Shown here in pieces: positions 43,389 to 51,598 of a stretch of 64,000 bases of DNA. The notes below the pieces were generated by a model. The model saw nothing but the letters and a program-made list of their open reading frames with translations. It was not told where the DNA came from and ran no database searches. Source of the stretch: Lewinella sp. 4G2. GTDB lineage: Bacteria; Bacteroidota; Bacteroidia; Chitinophagales; Saprospiraceae. The position numbers and the translations under genes were made by a program. The DNA lies in the NCBI RefSeq assembly GCF_001625015.1, contig NZ_LVWJ02000014.1, positions 3,100,001 to 3,164,000 on the forward strand, given 5' to 3'. Within the stretch, counting starts at the first letter, position 1, and every line of letters begins with the position of its first letter.

Positions 43389-44009
43389 ATGGAAAAGATA
43401 ACTATCGACAACAGACTTTTGGGAGACGGGCATGAACGCAGCCTGGCATCTCCGGCACGCCACAATAAGATCCACCCTAAGAAACTAGCGCTGTGGGTTG
43501 GGCTGGTAAGCTTGGTAATGATGTTTACCGCACTGACCTCCGCCTTCATTGTGCGCCGGGCGGCGGGTAACTGGCTGGAATTCTCGATTCCCTCTATTTT
43601 CTACATCAATACTTTGGTCATCCTGGGTAGTAGTATAACTTTGCACGCTGCTTACGTAGCCTTCAAACGAGAAGCTGCGGCGGCCTACAAGTTCCTGCTT
43701 GGAATCACCTTTATCCTTGGGATTGCCTTCGTCGTACTCCAGTACGTAGGTTGGGAGGATCTCGCTGCGAGCGGTGTGCCCCTGAAGATCAACCCAAGTG
43801 GAGATTTCATCTATGCTATCAGTGGCTTACACGCGCTGCACGTCATAGGTGGAATTGCGATCTTGTTGGTAGCCTTGATAATGGCTTTCATTTTACCACT
43901 GAAGGCTACCCCCGCCAGGAAGCTGCGGCTAGAATTGACGCTGACTTACTGGCATTTCGTTGATGCACTCTGGATCTACCTCATCGTTTTCCTGAGTTTG
44001 CAACGATAA
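43389..44009 (+). CDS. coxC: Cytochrome c oxidase subunit III (short form)
   Basis: A 206-residue heme-copper oxidase subunit III with five hydrophobic segments. It starts 5 bases after ctaB. Family marks: KLALWVGLVSLVMMFTALTSAF, YAISGLHALHVIGGIAIL and the C-terminal LELTLTYWHFVDALWIYL. The first two helices of the seven-helix form are absent, as in many Bacteroidota. It is followed by a second subunit III gene. Confidence 0.92.
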   Translation: MEKITIDNRLLGDGHERSLASPARHNKIHPKKLALWVGLVSLVMMFTALTSAFIVRRAAGNWLEFSIPSIFYINTLVILGSSITLHAAYVAFKREAAAAYKFLLGITFILGIAFVVLQYVGWEDLAASGVPLKINPSGDFIYAISGLHALHVIGGIAILLVALIMAFILPLKATPARKLRLELTLTYWHFVDALWIYLIVFLSLQR

Positions 44010-44079
44010 TATTGATAACCAAAACTACGCACTGCCTCCGTGGTAGTGCCGCACCCATCTACAGTTAAATAAATTACAC

Positions 44080-45036
44080 ATGGCCGAAGAAACGGACATT
44101 CTAGTCGCCGCGGAGCACGATCATTCAGATCACAATGCGTCCTGGGAAGGTGGTGATGCCAAGCCGTTTGAGGCTTCCTACGGGAAGCTGATGATGTGGT
44201 ATTTCCTACTCTCCGATGCATTCACTTTCGCTGGTTTCCTGATTGCGTACGGTACGTTGCGTTTTTCAAGCCCCAGCTGGCCGGTACCCGATAGCGTATT
44301 TAACACGGCGCCGTTTGGTATCCACGGCATGCCGCTGATCTTCGTTACGTTCATGTCCTTTCTCCTGATCATTAGCTCGGGAACTATGGTGCGTGCCGTA
44401 CAGGAAGGTGCCCGTGAAAACAAGCGTGGGGTAGTATTTTGGATGTTACTCACCGTTATTGGTGGCGCTGGTTTCCTTGGCTGCCAGGCATGGGAGTGGA
44501 ATAACCTAATCAACGTCGAGCACATGACCGTTACTACGAATCCATTCGGGACGTACACGGAGAACGGCTTCTACCTGGACCCAGAAACTGGAGAACCGAC
44601 CTCCGAGGAAGTCGTAGCGGGAGAGACTTATCTGCTTCACCTAGCTGGAGCTAGCCACGGGGAAGGACACGAAGGGGAAGAAGAGTCCTTCGACTACGGT
44701 GCTACACCCGGCAATTACGCTGGCTACGAGATCAACGAGGAGAACATGTTCATCCGCCGCAAATTTGTTGTCTCTGGCGGCGATCGTGACGGTGAAATTA
44801 TGACCCAGCAGCTGGGGCCAACAGCTTTCGGTGCGCTCTTCTTTGGTATCACTGGCTTCCACGGCTTCCACGTACTGACGGGTGTTGTGTTCCTACTGAT
44901 TATCCTGATCAACGCCGGTAGCGGTGTCTATGCTGCACGCCAGAACGGCTACGAAATGGTCGAGAAGATCGGTTTGTACTGGCACTTTGTCGACCTGGTT
45001 TGGGTCTTCGTCTTTCTGGTATTCTACCTCCTGTAA
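44080..45036 (+). CDS. coxC: Cytochrome c oxidase subunit III (second copy)
   Basis: A 318-residue subunit III. Helices lie at about 42-62, 88-108, 125-142, 252-280 and 295-318, with the C-terminal KIGLYWHFVDLVWVFVFLVFYLL typical of the family. A soluble stretch of about 90 residues between the third and fourth helices includes HLAGASHGEGHEGEEESFDYG and is rich in Glu/His; the N-terminal tail has AAEHDHSDHN. Tandem unequal coxC genes are usual in this phylum. Confidence 0.92.
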   Translation: MAEETDILVAAEHDHSDHNASWEGGDAKPFEASYGKLMMWYFLLSDAFTFAGFLIAYGTLRFSSPSWPVPDSVFNTAPFGIHGMPLIFVTFMSFLLIISSGTMVRAVQEGARENKRGVVFWMLLTVIGGAGFLGCQAWEWNNLINVEHMTVTTNPFGTYTENGFYLDPETGEPTSEEVVAGETYLLHLAGASHGEGHEGEEESFDYGATPGNYAGYEINEENMFIRRKFVVSGGDRDGEIMTQQLGPTAFGALFFGITGFHGFHVLTGVVFLLIILINAGSGVYAARQNGYEMVEKIGLYWHFVDLVWVFVFLVFYLL

Positions 45037-45075
45037 TCACTGCCGTCCATCTAACCGAACTAAAAATATAATACT

Positions 45076-45489
45076 ATGGCCAGCCACGCTAGCTACGAAG
45101 AACAAACAGCCGCGGTATGGAAGGGACTTGGTCTCCTCGCATTCGTGACCCTCGTTGAGGTAGGATTATCCCTGCTCAAAGCTACGGATTGGGCGAAGGA
45201 TATCCAGTGGGTATTCGTTGCCGCCGCCGTCCTTATCATCGCGCTTTCCATTTACAAGGCTTACTTCATCATTTACGAGTTCATGCACATGGCTTACGAG
45301 GTGAAGGGTCTTGCCATGACGGTCCTACTCCCCGTCTTCCTTTTAGTTTGGGCGGTCATCGCCTTCTTCTACGAAGGTGGCGCCTGGAAGGAGAACCGCG
45401 AGAAGGTACAGGAACTGAACAACCGCACTGAATTGGTTACACCCTCCGATCCGGTTGGAATGAATGAGGATTACGCTCCGTTTGAATAG
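45076..45489 (+). CDS. Cytochrome c oxidase subunit IV-like protein
   Basis: A 137-residue membrane protein with three helices (about 15-33, 47-65 and 78-99), matching the prokaryotic COX4 family (VEVGLSLLKATDW, YKAYFIIYEFMHMAYEVKG, FLLVWAVIAFFYEGGAWKENR). It assists assembly or stability of the oxidase. 39 bases after coxC; followed by a terminator. Confidence 0.88.
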   Translation: MASHASYEEQTAAVWKGLGLLAFVTLVEVGLSLLKATDWAKDIQWVFVAAAVLIIALSIYKAYFIIYEFMHMAYEVKGLAMTVLLPVFLLVWAVIAFFYEGGAWKENREKVQELNNRTELVTPSDPVGMNEDYAPFE

Positions 45490-45510
45490 AACGGAGATCT
45501 ACCTCCAACA

Positions 45511-45544
45511 AACGCTGTCACTTAGTAGGTGGCGGCGTTTTTTG
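45511..45544 (+). terminator. Rho-independent terminator after the subunit IV gene
   Basis: AACGCTGTCAC pairs with GTGGCGGCGTT (one mismatch) and is followed by a run of T. The SCO-like gene downstream would need its own promoter or read-through. Confidence 0.78.
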
Positions 45545-45568
45545 TTTCTGCTCCTATCCCTTGGCATT

Positions 45569-45585
45569 GCACCTGCGGCAGCGCC
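45569..45585 (-). repeat. 17-bp interspersed repeat, C-type
   Basis: Exact GCACCTGCGGCAGCGCC on the plus strand, just after the terminator and about 100 bases before the SCO-like start. It is followed by AAATGAACG, similar to the flank of the copy at 60352. Confidence 0.85.
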
Positions 45586-45686
45586 AAATGAACGTAAGCA
45601 CCGCCCATTTCAAGGCTACCGTCATATTTGAAAAAAGGGTAAACCCTTCGGGCGAAGATTCCTTCTTCTTTTACAGCAGTGCACCT

Positions 45687-46328
45687 ATGGCAAAATCTAA
45701 GAATTTTCTCACACCGATCATTGTGATCTTCCTCTTGGTAGGCTTTCCCGCTATTTCCTACTACTACCTGAGTACTGGATTTGATTACCGCAAGGAGGCG
45801 ATCTTAACGCAGGGTGATTTTGGTAAAATGCCGGATCTTTTGGCGCTGACGCAGGTGCGGGGTAAGTTACCGAGCAAGCTCCGCGGAAGCATGGTAGTTG
45901 TTGGGTGGCTGAACCCTAATAATGTCTCAGCAGCGGGGAAATATGGCAATATGTTGGACAGCCTCTACAACCAATTTGAGGATAGCCCCAATCTACACTT
46001 CACGACGGTTGTACCGGCTAGTAACGGTAAGGCGGCAGCTGATCAGTTTGCCACCACGCACAATCTGCCCGATACAGAAATGCTAAGCTTTTTGGAGGCC
46101 GACGCTACTACCTATGCCTCTACGGCGGAAGCATTTCAACTGCCACTGGGGGAAGACTCCCCCGGCCAACGGCCCATCGTTGCCTTGGTCGACAGTTCGC
46201 AGACGATCGTAAAACACTACGACTTGGGTAATCGCCAAGAAGCCATTGGGCTGGTTGAGTTGATCTCGGTTATCATCCCATTGCCAGAGCGCCAGGACAT
46301 TCTGTTGAACCGCAAGAAAGAATTGTAG
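45687..46328 (+). CDS. SCO-like thioredoxin-fold protein without cysteines
   Basis: A 213-residue protein with one N-terminal membrane anchor (about 8-28; start MAKSKNFLTPIIVIFLLVGFP at 45687, the upstream frame being untranslated leader containing the repeat). The rest resembles the thioredoxin-like fold of SCO copper chaperones by position in the operon and by the late strand PIVALVDSSQTIVKHYDLG. Where SCO has CPxxCP after the first strand, this protein has VVVGWLNPNNVS, and there is no Cys anywhere in the chain. It therefore cannot bind copper in the SCO manner or act as a thiol reductant. Assignment to the SCO family is by context and pattern, not certain. Confidence 0.7.
   Translation: MAKSKNFLTPIIVIFLLVGFPAISYYYLSTGFDYRKEAILTQGDFGKMPDLLALTQVRGKLPSKLRGSMVVVGWLNPNNVSAAGKYGNMLDSLYNQFEDSPNLHFTTVVPASNGKAAADQFATTHNLPDTEMLSFLEADATTYASTAEAFQLPLGEDSPGQRPIVALVDSSQTIVKHYDLGNRQEAIGLVELISVIIPLPERQDILLNRKKEL
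45842..45858 (+). repeat. 17-bp interspersed repeat, A-type
   Basis: Exact GGCGCTGACGCAGGTGC inside the SCO-like gene, read Leu-Ala-Leu-Thr-Gln-Val-Arg. Confidence 0.85.
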
Positions 46329-46329
46329 C

Positions 46330-46932
46330 ATGGAAGCTAAAACGTACCCTCAGCTGCCAACGATTCCTGAAAAGGAAGGCGCCCTTAAAATTGCTATTAT
46401 CATTGCTTCAGTCGCAGTGACCGCACTGGTGGTGCTTATGCGCTACGTAAAGCTACCCGTACCGGAAAGCTGGGACGTAGGCTTTCTACCCGCCGCAAAT
46501 GCAATGCTAAATGCGTTGACGGCCGTGGCTTTGGTGTTCAGCCTATACTTCGTGAAGAAAGGGCAGGTGGTCAAGCACCGTAACGCCAATGGAATTGCAC
46601 TAGGCTTATCGGTAGTGTTTCTGTTGTGTTACGTCACCTACCACTTTACAACTCCCGAAGTGAAGTTTGGCGACGCCGATTTGGACGGAGTAATTAGTGC
46701 AAGCGAAGCCGCCGCCGTGGCTGGAACCCGTACAGTTTACCTGCTGATCCTTATCTCCCACATCACACTTGCTGGAATCTTGCTGCCATTCATCTTATGG
46801 ACGACGATGTACAGTCTGGTAGGAAAGTACGCGCAGCATCGCCGGCTCTCCAAAATTGTGTGGCCGCTATGGATGTACGTGGCCATCACCGGCCCGGTAG
46901 TTTACTTGATGCTGCGAGAATACTACCCTTGA
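46330..46932 (+). CDS. DUF420 membrane protein with an EF-hand loop
   Basis: A 200-residue protein starting one base after the SCO-like stop. Membrane helices lie at about 18-36, 55-74, 88-105, 135-155 and 177-195. The family (DUF420, related to YozB) accompanies cox operons and is thought to help oxidase assembly. In the loop before the fourth helix it has a canonical EF-hand: Asp115-x-Asp117-x-Asp119-Gly120-x-Ile122-x-x-x-Glu126. From memory, other Bacteroidota members have a short glycine-rich segment there. Confidence 0.85.
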   Translation: MEAKTYPQLPTIPEKEGALKIAIIIASVAVTALVVLMRYVKLPVPESWDVGFLPAANAMLNALTAVALVFSLYFVKKGQVVKHRNANGIALGLSVVFLLCYVTYHFTTPEVKFGDADLDGVISASEAAAVAGTRTVYLLILISHITLAGILLPFILWTTMYSLVGKYAQHRRLSKIVWPLWMYVAITGPVVYLMLREYYP

Positions 46933-46996
46933 TCACCAGCAACTATCCACTTACCGTTTCGTTTACTTTTTGCGTCTTCACCCAAATTAGTACTGT

Positions 46997-47257
46997 ATGA
47001 AAAATTCAATGATTGCGTGGGTTTTACTGCTTTGCATCCTGGTGCTGCCGCTGGGTGATCTCTTGTCGCAGTGCCCGATGTGCCGCGCCACGGCTGAGTC
47101 TAATTTGGCGAATGGTGGGACGGAAGGCCAGGGCCTCAACAACGGTATTTTGTACATGCTCGGAATGCCATATGTTCTTATCGGTACGATTGCTTTCTTG
47201 TGGTGGAAAAACCGACGTGGCGACGAAGAGGCGGAACCCCTACAAAATTTGAATTAG
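46997..47257 (+). CDS. Small cox-operon membrane protein with a CPMC motif
   Basis: An 86-residue protein: signal-like N-terminal helix (6-24), then SQCPMCRATAESNLANGG, a short linker GQGLNNGILYMLGMPYVL and a second membrane helix (about 50-68). Proteins of this shape recur downstream of cox genes in Bacteroidota but have no established function. The exposed Cys-Pro-Met-Cys pair could bind copper or act as a redox pair, which would be notable as the SCO-like protein nearby lacks cysteines. Confidence 0.75.
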   Translation: MKNSMIAWVLLLCILVLPLGDLLSQCPMCRATAESNLANGGTEGQGLNNGILYMLGMPYVLIGTIAFLWWKNRRGDEEAEPLQNLN

Positions 47258-47940
47258 TGAAGTATAAATGGTTGCTCTTCGATGCGGACAACACCCTTTG
47301 GGATTTCAGTGCCGCTGAAGCCGCCGCACTGGAGAAAGTGCTACTGTCTACGGACATTGTCTGGTCTCAAGATGTCTTGGCGGATTACCGAACAATCAAT
47401 CATAAAGCATGGTCGGATTACGAAGCTGGTGTCCTGCCTAAGTCACAGTTGAGGACGATCCGTTTTAAACGGTTGCTCGAAGCTTACCAAGTAGATCACC
47501 CCGCGGAGGAGCTCTCCCTTAACTATCGGAATTATTTGGCGCAGAGTACACACATGCTTCCCGGAGCGCTGGATCTGCTGAATAAATGCAACGGCGAATA
47601 TCAATTGGGTTTAATCACGAACGGGCTGAAGGAGGTACAGCGACCACGGCTAGCCGCCACGCAATTATCCCCCTATTTTGAATTCATCGTCATCTCCGAC
47701 GAGATAGGAGTAGCCAAACCTTCCGCTGCATTCTTCGACGTAGCCTACGAGCAAATGGGTGGGGTAGAAAAGCACGAAGTCCTCGTCATCGGGGATAATC
47801 CGAACGCAGACGTAGCGGGTGCCCTAGCTTACGGCTTTGACGCTTGCTGGTTGCGCCATCCCGGAGTCGCCGACAGAAAGCACTTAGGCGAGACTTACCG
47901 CATTCGTGACATCCGTGAATTAGAGCAGGTACTAGCGTAA
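47257..47940 (+). CDS. YjjG-type HAD phosphatase (noncanonical pyrimidine nucleotidase)
   Basis: A 227-residue HAD hydrolase. GTG at 47257 overlaps the last base of the previous stop codon (TAGTG) and gives MKYKWLLFDADNTLWDF, the normal family start. HAD motif I is DADNT, motif II LITNGLKEVQ, motif III the Lys in GVAKPS, motif IV IGDNPNADVAGA. YjjG removes phosphate from noncanonical pyrimidine nucleotides and so protects DNA. Translational overlap places it at the end of the respiratory transcript. Confidence 0.87.
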   Translation: MKYKWLLFDADNTLWDFSAAEAAALEKVLLSTDIVWSQDVLADYRTINHKAWSDYEAGVLPKSQLRTIRFKRLLEAYQVDHPAEELSLNYRNYLAQSTHMLPGALDLLNKCNGEYQLGLITNGLKEVQRPRLAATQLSPYFEFIVISDEIGVAKPSAAFFDVAYEQMGGVEKHEVLVIGDNPNADVAGALAYGFDACWLRHPGVADRKHLGETYRIRDIRELEQVLA

Positions 47941-47947
47941 AGGAAAT

Positions 47948-48595
47948 ATGACGAAGCAGGAGAAAGCCAATGACATCCATCGGATTCTGGAGGAATTGTA
48001 TCCCGTCGTTCCCGTACCCTTGGATCACAAGGACCCCTTCACCTTGTTGGTAGCCGTATTACTCAGCGCCCAGTGCACGGACGTGCGAGTCAATCAGGTC
48101 ACACCAGCCCTATGGGATTTGGCCGACAACCCCCTGGAGATGCAGGAGCAAGACGCGGACGATATCCGCGCCATCATCCGACCCTGTGGCCTTTCGCCCC
48201 GTAAGAGTAAAGCCATCAAGGAGCTGAGCCGAATCATCGTAGAGGAGCACGGCGGGGAAGTCCCCCAGGACTGGGAGGCGCTGGAAGCCCTGCCCGGAGT
48301 GGGGCACAAGACGGCTTCCGTGGTGATGAGTCAGGCGTTTGGTATTCCTGCCTTCCCCGTGGACACCCACATTCATCGCCTGGCTTACCGTTGGGGACTG
48401 ACGACGGGAAAGAACGTCGAAAAGACCGAGAAAGACCTGAAGCGACTCTTTCCAAGAGAGCACTGGAACCGCCTTCACTTACAGATCATTTTCTTTGGCC
48501 GGGAGTACTGCCCGGCGCGTGGCCACCGCATGCGGGATTGCCCCATCTGTTCTCTCTACGGCAGAAAGTCACTGCTCAATAAGGAAAAGGTATAG
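47948..48595 (+). CDS. nth: Endonuclease III (DNA glycosylase/AP lyase)
   Basis: A 215-residue HhH-GPD glycosylase for oxidised pyrimidines. LLSAQCTDVRVNQVTPALW, the helix-hairpin-helix LPGVGHKTASVVMSQAFG with the catalytic Lys, and PVDTHIHRLAYRWGL with the catalytic Asp are visible. The C-terminal Fe-S loop is CPARGHRMRDCPICS: three cysteines with unusual spacing compared with the four of E. coli, a form that as far as I recall is common in Bacteroidota. It starts 7 bases after the HAD gene. Confidence 0.95.
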   Translation: MTKQEKANDIHRILEELYPVVPVPLDHKDPFTLLVAVLLSAQCTDVRVNQVTPALWDLADNPLEMQEQDADDIRAIIRPCGLSPRKSKAIKELSRIIVEEHGGEVPQDWEALEALPGVGHKTASVVMSQAFGIPAFPVDTHIHRLAYRWGLTTGKNVEKTEKDLKRLFPREHWNRLHLQIIFFGREYCPARGHRMRDCPICSLYGRKSLLNKEKV

Positions 48596-48773
48596 CGGGA
48601 ACGGCCTTTTAAACGCGGAAGGAAGGAGTTGGCGCACACCGAGTGAGTCGAGCTCTTTCGAGCCTAAATGGTACCGTATATTGCGGTGACCTCAAAAGCT
48701 AATTGTCATCCTTAAAGCCAAAGAAAAAGCGAAGAAGAAGAGCCGTGCGACCTCAACCAGAGTCCTGCGGTGG

Positions 48774-50807
48774 GTGCTGGGCCTGAGCGCCGTAGCCATC
48801 ATTTCGTTGCTGTACCCAGACCGGTTAAAGTTTCCCTTTGAGTTTGAGCGCGGACAGATCTGGCGGTACGAAGACCTACGCGCCCCCTACGATATACCCA
48901 TCCTGAAGCCGGGTGACCAATTTCGAATCGACGTAGAAAATGCGGTAGCGTCAAGTAACCCCGTCTACGTGTTTGACCCAACGGTAGCGCGAACGGCGAG
49001 GGAGGCATTTTTATCCCAGTTTGCCGTAGAGCTGGATAGTGCTCGGTCGAGAGCAGACAACCCCGATTTGCTGCGGCAACCCGAGCGGCACCGCCGCTAC
49101 GGGCTGAGGGTCCTGGATAAACTTTACGGGCAGGGCATCATCATGGCCCGCGATAAGGATGAGATGAACGGCATGGAAACCGTTATCACTACCATCAACG
49201 GCAGTGAACAGAAGGACCGGACCATTGCTCAGTTCTACACCCCGGGGGATGCCGTGCAGTGGCTGGAGGATAGTTTGTTTTATACGGACTTGAAAAGCCC
49301 AGAGTTCCTACTTGGGTTGCTGGAAGATAAACTTGAACACAACGTCTTCTACAACGATAGTCTGACCAATCGCTTTCAGGCCATGGCGCGTGACCGAGTG
49401 GGTAAATATGACGGCTTGGTGCGGGAGCGTGACCTCATCATCCGGCAGGGGGATCGGGTAACGGAGGACATTCACCAAAAGCTCCTCAGCTACCAGGATG
49501 TCTACCAGTCCAATCTGCAGACGGACCGCTCCTTTTGGTCCATCTTCGGAGGCTTTGCCATTCAGGTGGCTCTGGTATTAGGTCTTCTGTTTTTGTACCT
49601 AAGGCGGTTCTTTCCGAGGGTTTACAGCCGGGCATCAAGTTTGATCCTGCTGCTCATGTGGCCGGTACTCTACGCGTTGTTGGTCCGGACGGTCGATGCT
49701 ACGATAGGCATTAGCCCGTGGCTTATTCCGTTCTGTATTGTGCCAATGGTCATCCGTATTTTCTTTACGGAACGGCTGGCCTTCTTCGTGCACGTGGTGG
49801 TTGTCCTGATTGCTAGCTTCCTCACGAGCTTGGGTTTCACTTTTACCTTCTTGAGTATCATGGCGGGTGCGGTGGTCATCGTAATGGACGTCGAGACCCG
49901 GGATATGGGAAGGTACTTCAGAAGTTTGCTGGTCCTATTTGCCTTTTACTGTATCGGTTACATCGGCCTGGAGTTACTGCGTGGTGGAACGTGGCGGACA
50001 GTCGATTACCTCACCCTGGGCTGGATTGGTGCTAACGTATTTCTGGTACTCCTGGCCCATCCCCTTATACCGTTGATTGAGCGAATTTTTGGTTTTACTT
50101 CACCCATTACGCTTTCGGAGTTGAGTGATATGAACCGGCCATTGCTGGAGAAATTAGCCCGGCAGGCGGCAGGGACGTGGCAGCATTCCCTTAACGTAGC
50201 TAACCTCTCTGAGCAGGCTGCTCGCGCCATTGGGGCGGATGCCTTGCTGGTTAAGACTGCGGCGCTTTACCACGACATTGGTAAAATCAAGAACCCGGGG
50301 TACTTCATCGAAAATCAGAATGGCCCGAACCCACACGATAAGCTTGGCCCCAAGGAAAGCGCGAAGATCATTATCAGCCACGTTACGGATGGGGTGGCCA
50401 TGGCCAGCAAGGCCGGGCTGCCACCGGTGATCATTGACTTCATTCGTACCCATCACGGCAAGACGCGGACGGAATACTTCTACCGGACGTACGTTAAGGA
50501 TAACCCTGCGGGAGAGGCCGAAGAAGCCACCTTTCGGTATCCGGGCCCCCTTCCCATTACGAAGGAGCAGACCATTTTGATGATTGCCGATAGTGTGGAG
50601 GCGGCGAGCAAAAGCCTCAAGAGCCCAACCGAGGAAGAGCTGTACAGCTTCATCGATAAGATCATCGACGGTAAACTGCTTTCGGGACAGTTGGAGGAGA
50701 GCAACCTCTCTTTCAGTGAATTGGAGGTCTGCCGTAAGACGTTCAAAACGATCCTCAAGAGCGCCAATCACGTACGGATCGCTTACCCAAAAAAGGAAGA
50801 GGAATAA
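48774..50807 (+). CDS. 7TM receptor with HD hydrolase domain (PgpH-like, cyclic di-AMP phosphodiesterase family)
   Basis: A protein of at least 677 residues. Order: one membrane helix, a large extracytoplasmic 7TMR-HDED domain (about 25-255), a seven-helix membrane region (about 260-445), then a cytoplasmic HD domain (about 460-660) with HSLNVANLSEQAARAIG, YHDIGKIKNPGYF (His500-Asp501) and THHGKTRTEYFY. Listeria PgpH of this layout hydrolyses c-di-AMP. The first standard start is GTG 48774, inside the first helix. The open frame continues upstream to 48690 with a Lys-rich tail (KAKEKAKKKSRA) fitting a cytoplasmic N-terminus, but has no ATG/GTG/TTG, so an ATT (48702) or ATC (48708) start is possible. 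Confidence 0.88.
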   Translation: MLGLSAVAIISLLYPDRLKFPFEFERGQIWRYEDLRAPYDIPILKPGDQFRIDVENAVASSNPVYVFDPTVARTAREAFLSQFAVELDSARSRADNPDLLRQPERHRRYGLRVLDKLYGQGIIMARDKDEMNGMETVITTINGSEQKDRTIAQFYTPGDAVQWLEDSLFYTDLKSPEFLLGLLEDKLEHNVFYNDSLTNRFQAMARDRVGKYDGLVRERDLIIRQGDRVTEDIHQKLLSYQDVYQSNLQTDRSFWSIFGGFAIQVALVLGLLFLYLRRFFPRVYSRASSLILLLMWPVLYALLVRTVDATIGISPWLIPFCIVPMVIRIFFTERLAFFVHVVVVLIASFLTSLGFTFTFLSIMAGAVVIVMDVETRDMGRYFRSLLVLFAFYCIGYIGLELLRGGTWRTVDYLTLGWIGANVFLVLLAHPLIPLIERIFGFTSPITLSELSDMNRPLLEKLARQAAGTWQHSLNVANLSEQAARAIGADALLVKTAALYHDIGKIKNPGYFIENQNGPNPHDKLGPKESAKIIISHVTDGVAMASKAGLPPVIIDFIRTHHGKTRTEYFYRTYVKDNPAGEAEEATFRYPGPLPITKEQTILMIADSVEAASKSLKSPTEEELYSFIDKIIDGKLLSGQLEESNLSFSELEVCRKTFKTILKSANHVRIAYPKKEEE

Positions 50808-50830
50808 GACGATCCGGGCGGGCAAACAGC

Positions 50831-50838
50831 TACCTTTG
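50831..50838 (+). promoter_or_regulatory. -7 promoter box for the MarC-like gene
   Basis: TACCTTTG followed by CGG, an exact TAnnTTTG, 23 bases before the ATG at 50862. Confidence 0.6.
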
Positions 50839-50861
50839 CGGCCCGAAATCAAGCCTGCGCT

Positions 50862-51488
50862 ATGGTCACCTTTTTCTTTGCTACCCTGGGTTCCCTCTTC
50901 TCGGTTGTCAATCCCTTCGGAGCGATCCCTATTTACCTGACGTTGACGAGTGAGATGACGCCCGCTGACCGAAGTAACACGGCACTCAAGACCTCCATTT
51001 GGTTTGCCCTGATTCTGGTCACGTTTTTTCTGGGCGGCAGCGCTATCCTTAACTTTTTTGGCATTACCCTCAACGCACTTCAGATCGCCGGCGGCGTCAT
51101 CATCGTAAATAGTGGTTTCGGATTGCTGAACTCCAAATTCCAGGAACGCAGGATGGACGACGATATGCAAACGGAGGCGGAAGAAATGGATGACGTCAGC
51201 TTTACCCCGATGGCCATGCCCATGCTTTCCGGCCCGGGTAGTATCTCGCTACTCATTGGTCTTTTCGCAGCTCAGAGCGAATGGGTGAGTCGGGGCCTCA
51301 TCATCGGCGTCATCCTGACCATGGCCGGATTGATCTACGGAACACTCCGGTTGGCTCCCGTACTGGACCGACTGCTGGGGCGTACCGGTCTTGCTGCACT
51401 GAGCCGGATCATGGGATTCCTGGTAATGAGTATTGGGATACAGATGCTGATGGCCGGCGTCGTTGACCTGGTGAAGAGTCTGCTCTAA
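50862..51488 (+). CDS. MarC family (UPF0056) integral membrane protein
   Basis: A 208-residue protein with six hydrophobic segments. It has the MarC start FFFATLGSLFSVVNPFGAIPIYLTLT, the internal ALQIAGGVIIVNSGFGLL and a second half PMAMPMLSGPGSISLLIG that repeats the NPFG-like element. Despite the name the family has no proven role in antibiotic resistance; its transport substrate is not known. The central loop is acidic (DDDMQTEAEEMDDV). Confidence 0.9.
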   Translation: MVTFFFATLGSLFSVVNPFGAIPIYLTLTSEMTPADRSNTALKTSIWFALILVTFFLGGSAILNFFGITLNALQIAGGVIIVNSGFGLLNSKFQERRMDDDMQTEAEEMDDVSFTPMAMPMLSGPGSISLLIGLFAAQSEWVSRGLIIGVILTMAGLIYGTLRLAPVLDRLLGRTGLAALSRIMGFLVMSIGIQMLMAGVVDLVKSLL

Positions 51489-51598
51489 TTGAGACGAGCG
51501 ACTGAATTAGTACTCCTTTGGATTGATATTAATAAGTGGCCTGGCCGTTAGGCATTCCACTTAAAGGCGGTTTAACGGACCCGTCCTGCGTTCTATCC

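Noticed and set aside
30443-44050. ACCACGGAGGC after actA and its complement GCCTCCGTGGT before the second coxC as a long-range pairing
   Set aside because: Short, 13 kb apart and without further complementarity; treated as coincidence.
43389-45036. Two tandem subunit III genes as an unusual duplication
   Set aside because: Unequal tandem coxC genes are the usual arrangement in Bacteroidota cox operons.
45561-45686. Longer start (45561) for the SCO-like gene
   Set aside because: The extension consists of the 17-bp repeat and leader sequence and would put 42 polar residues before the membrane anchor; ATG 45687 gives a normal anchor.
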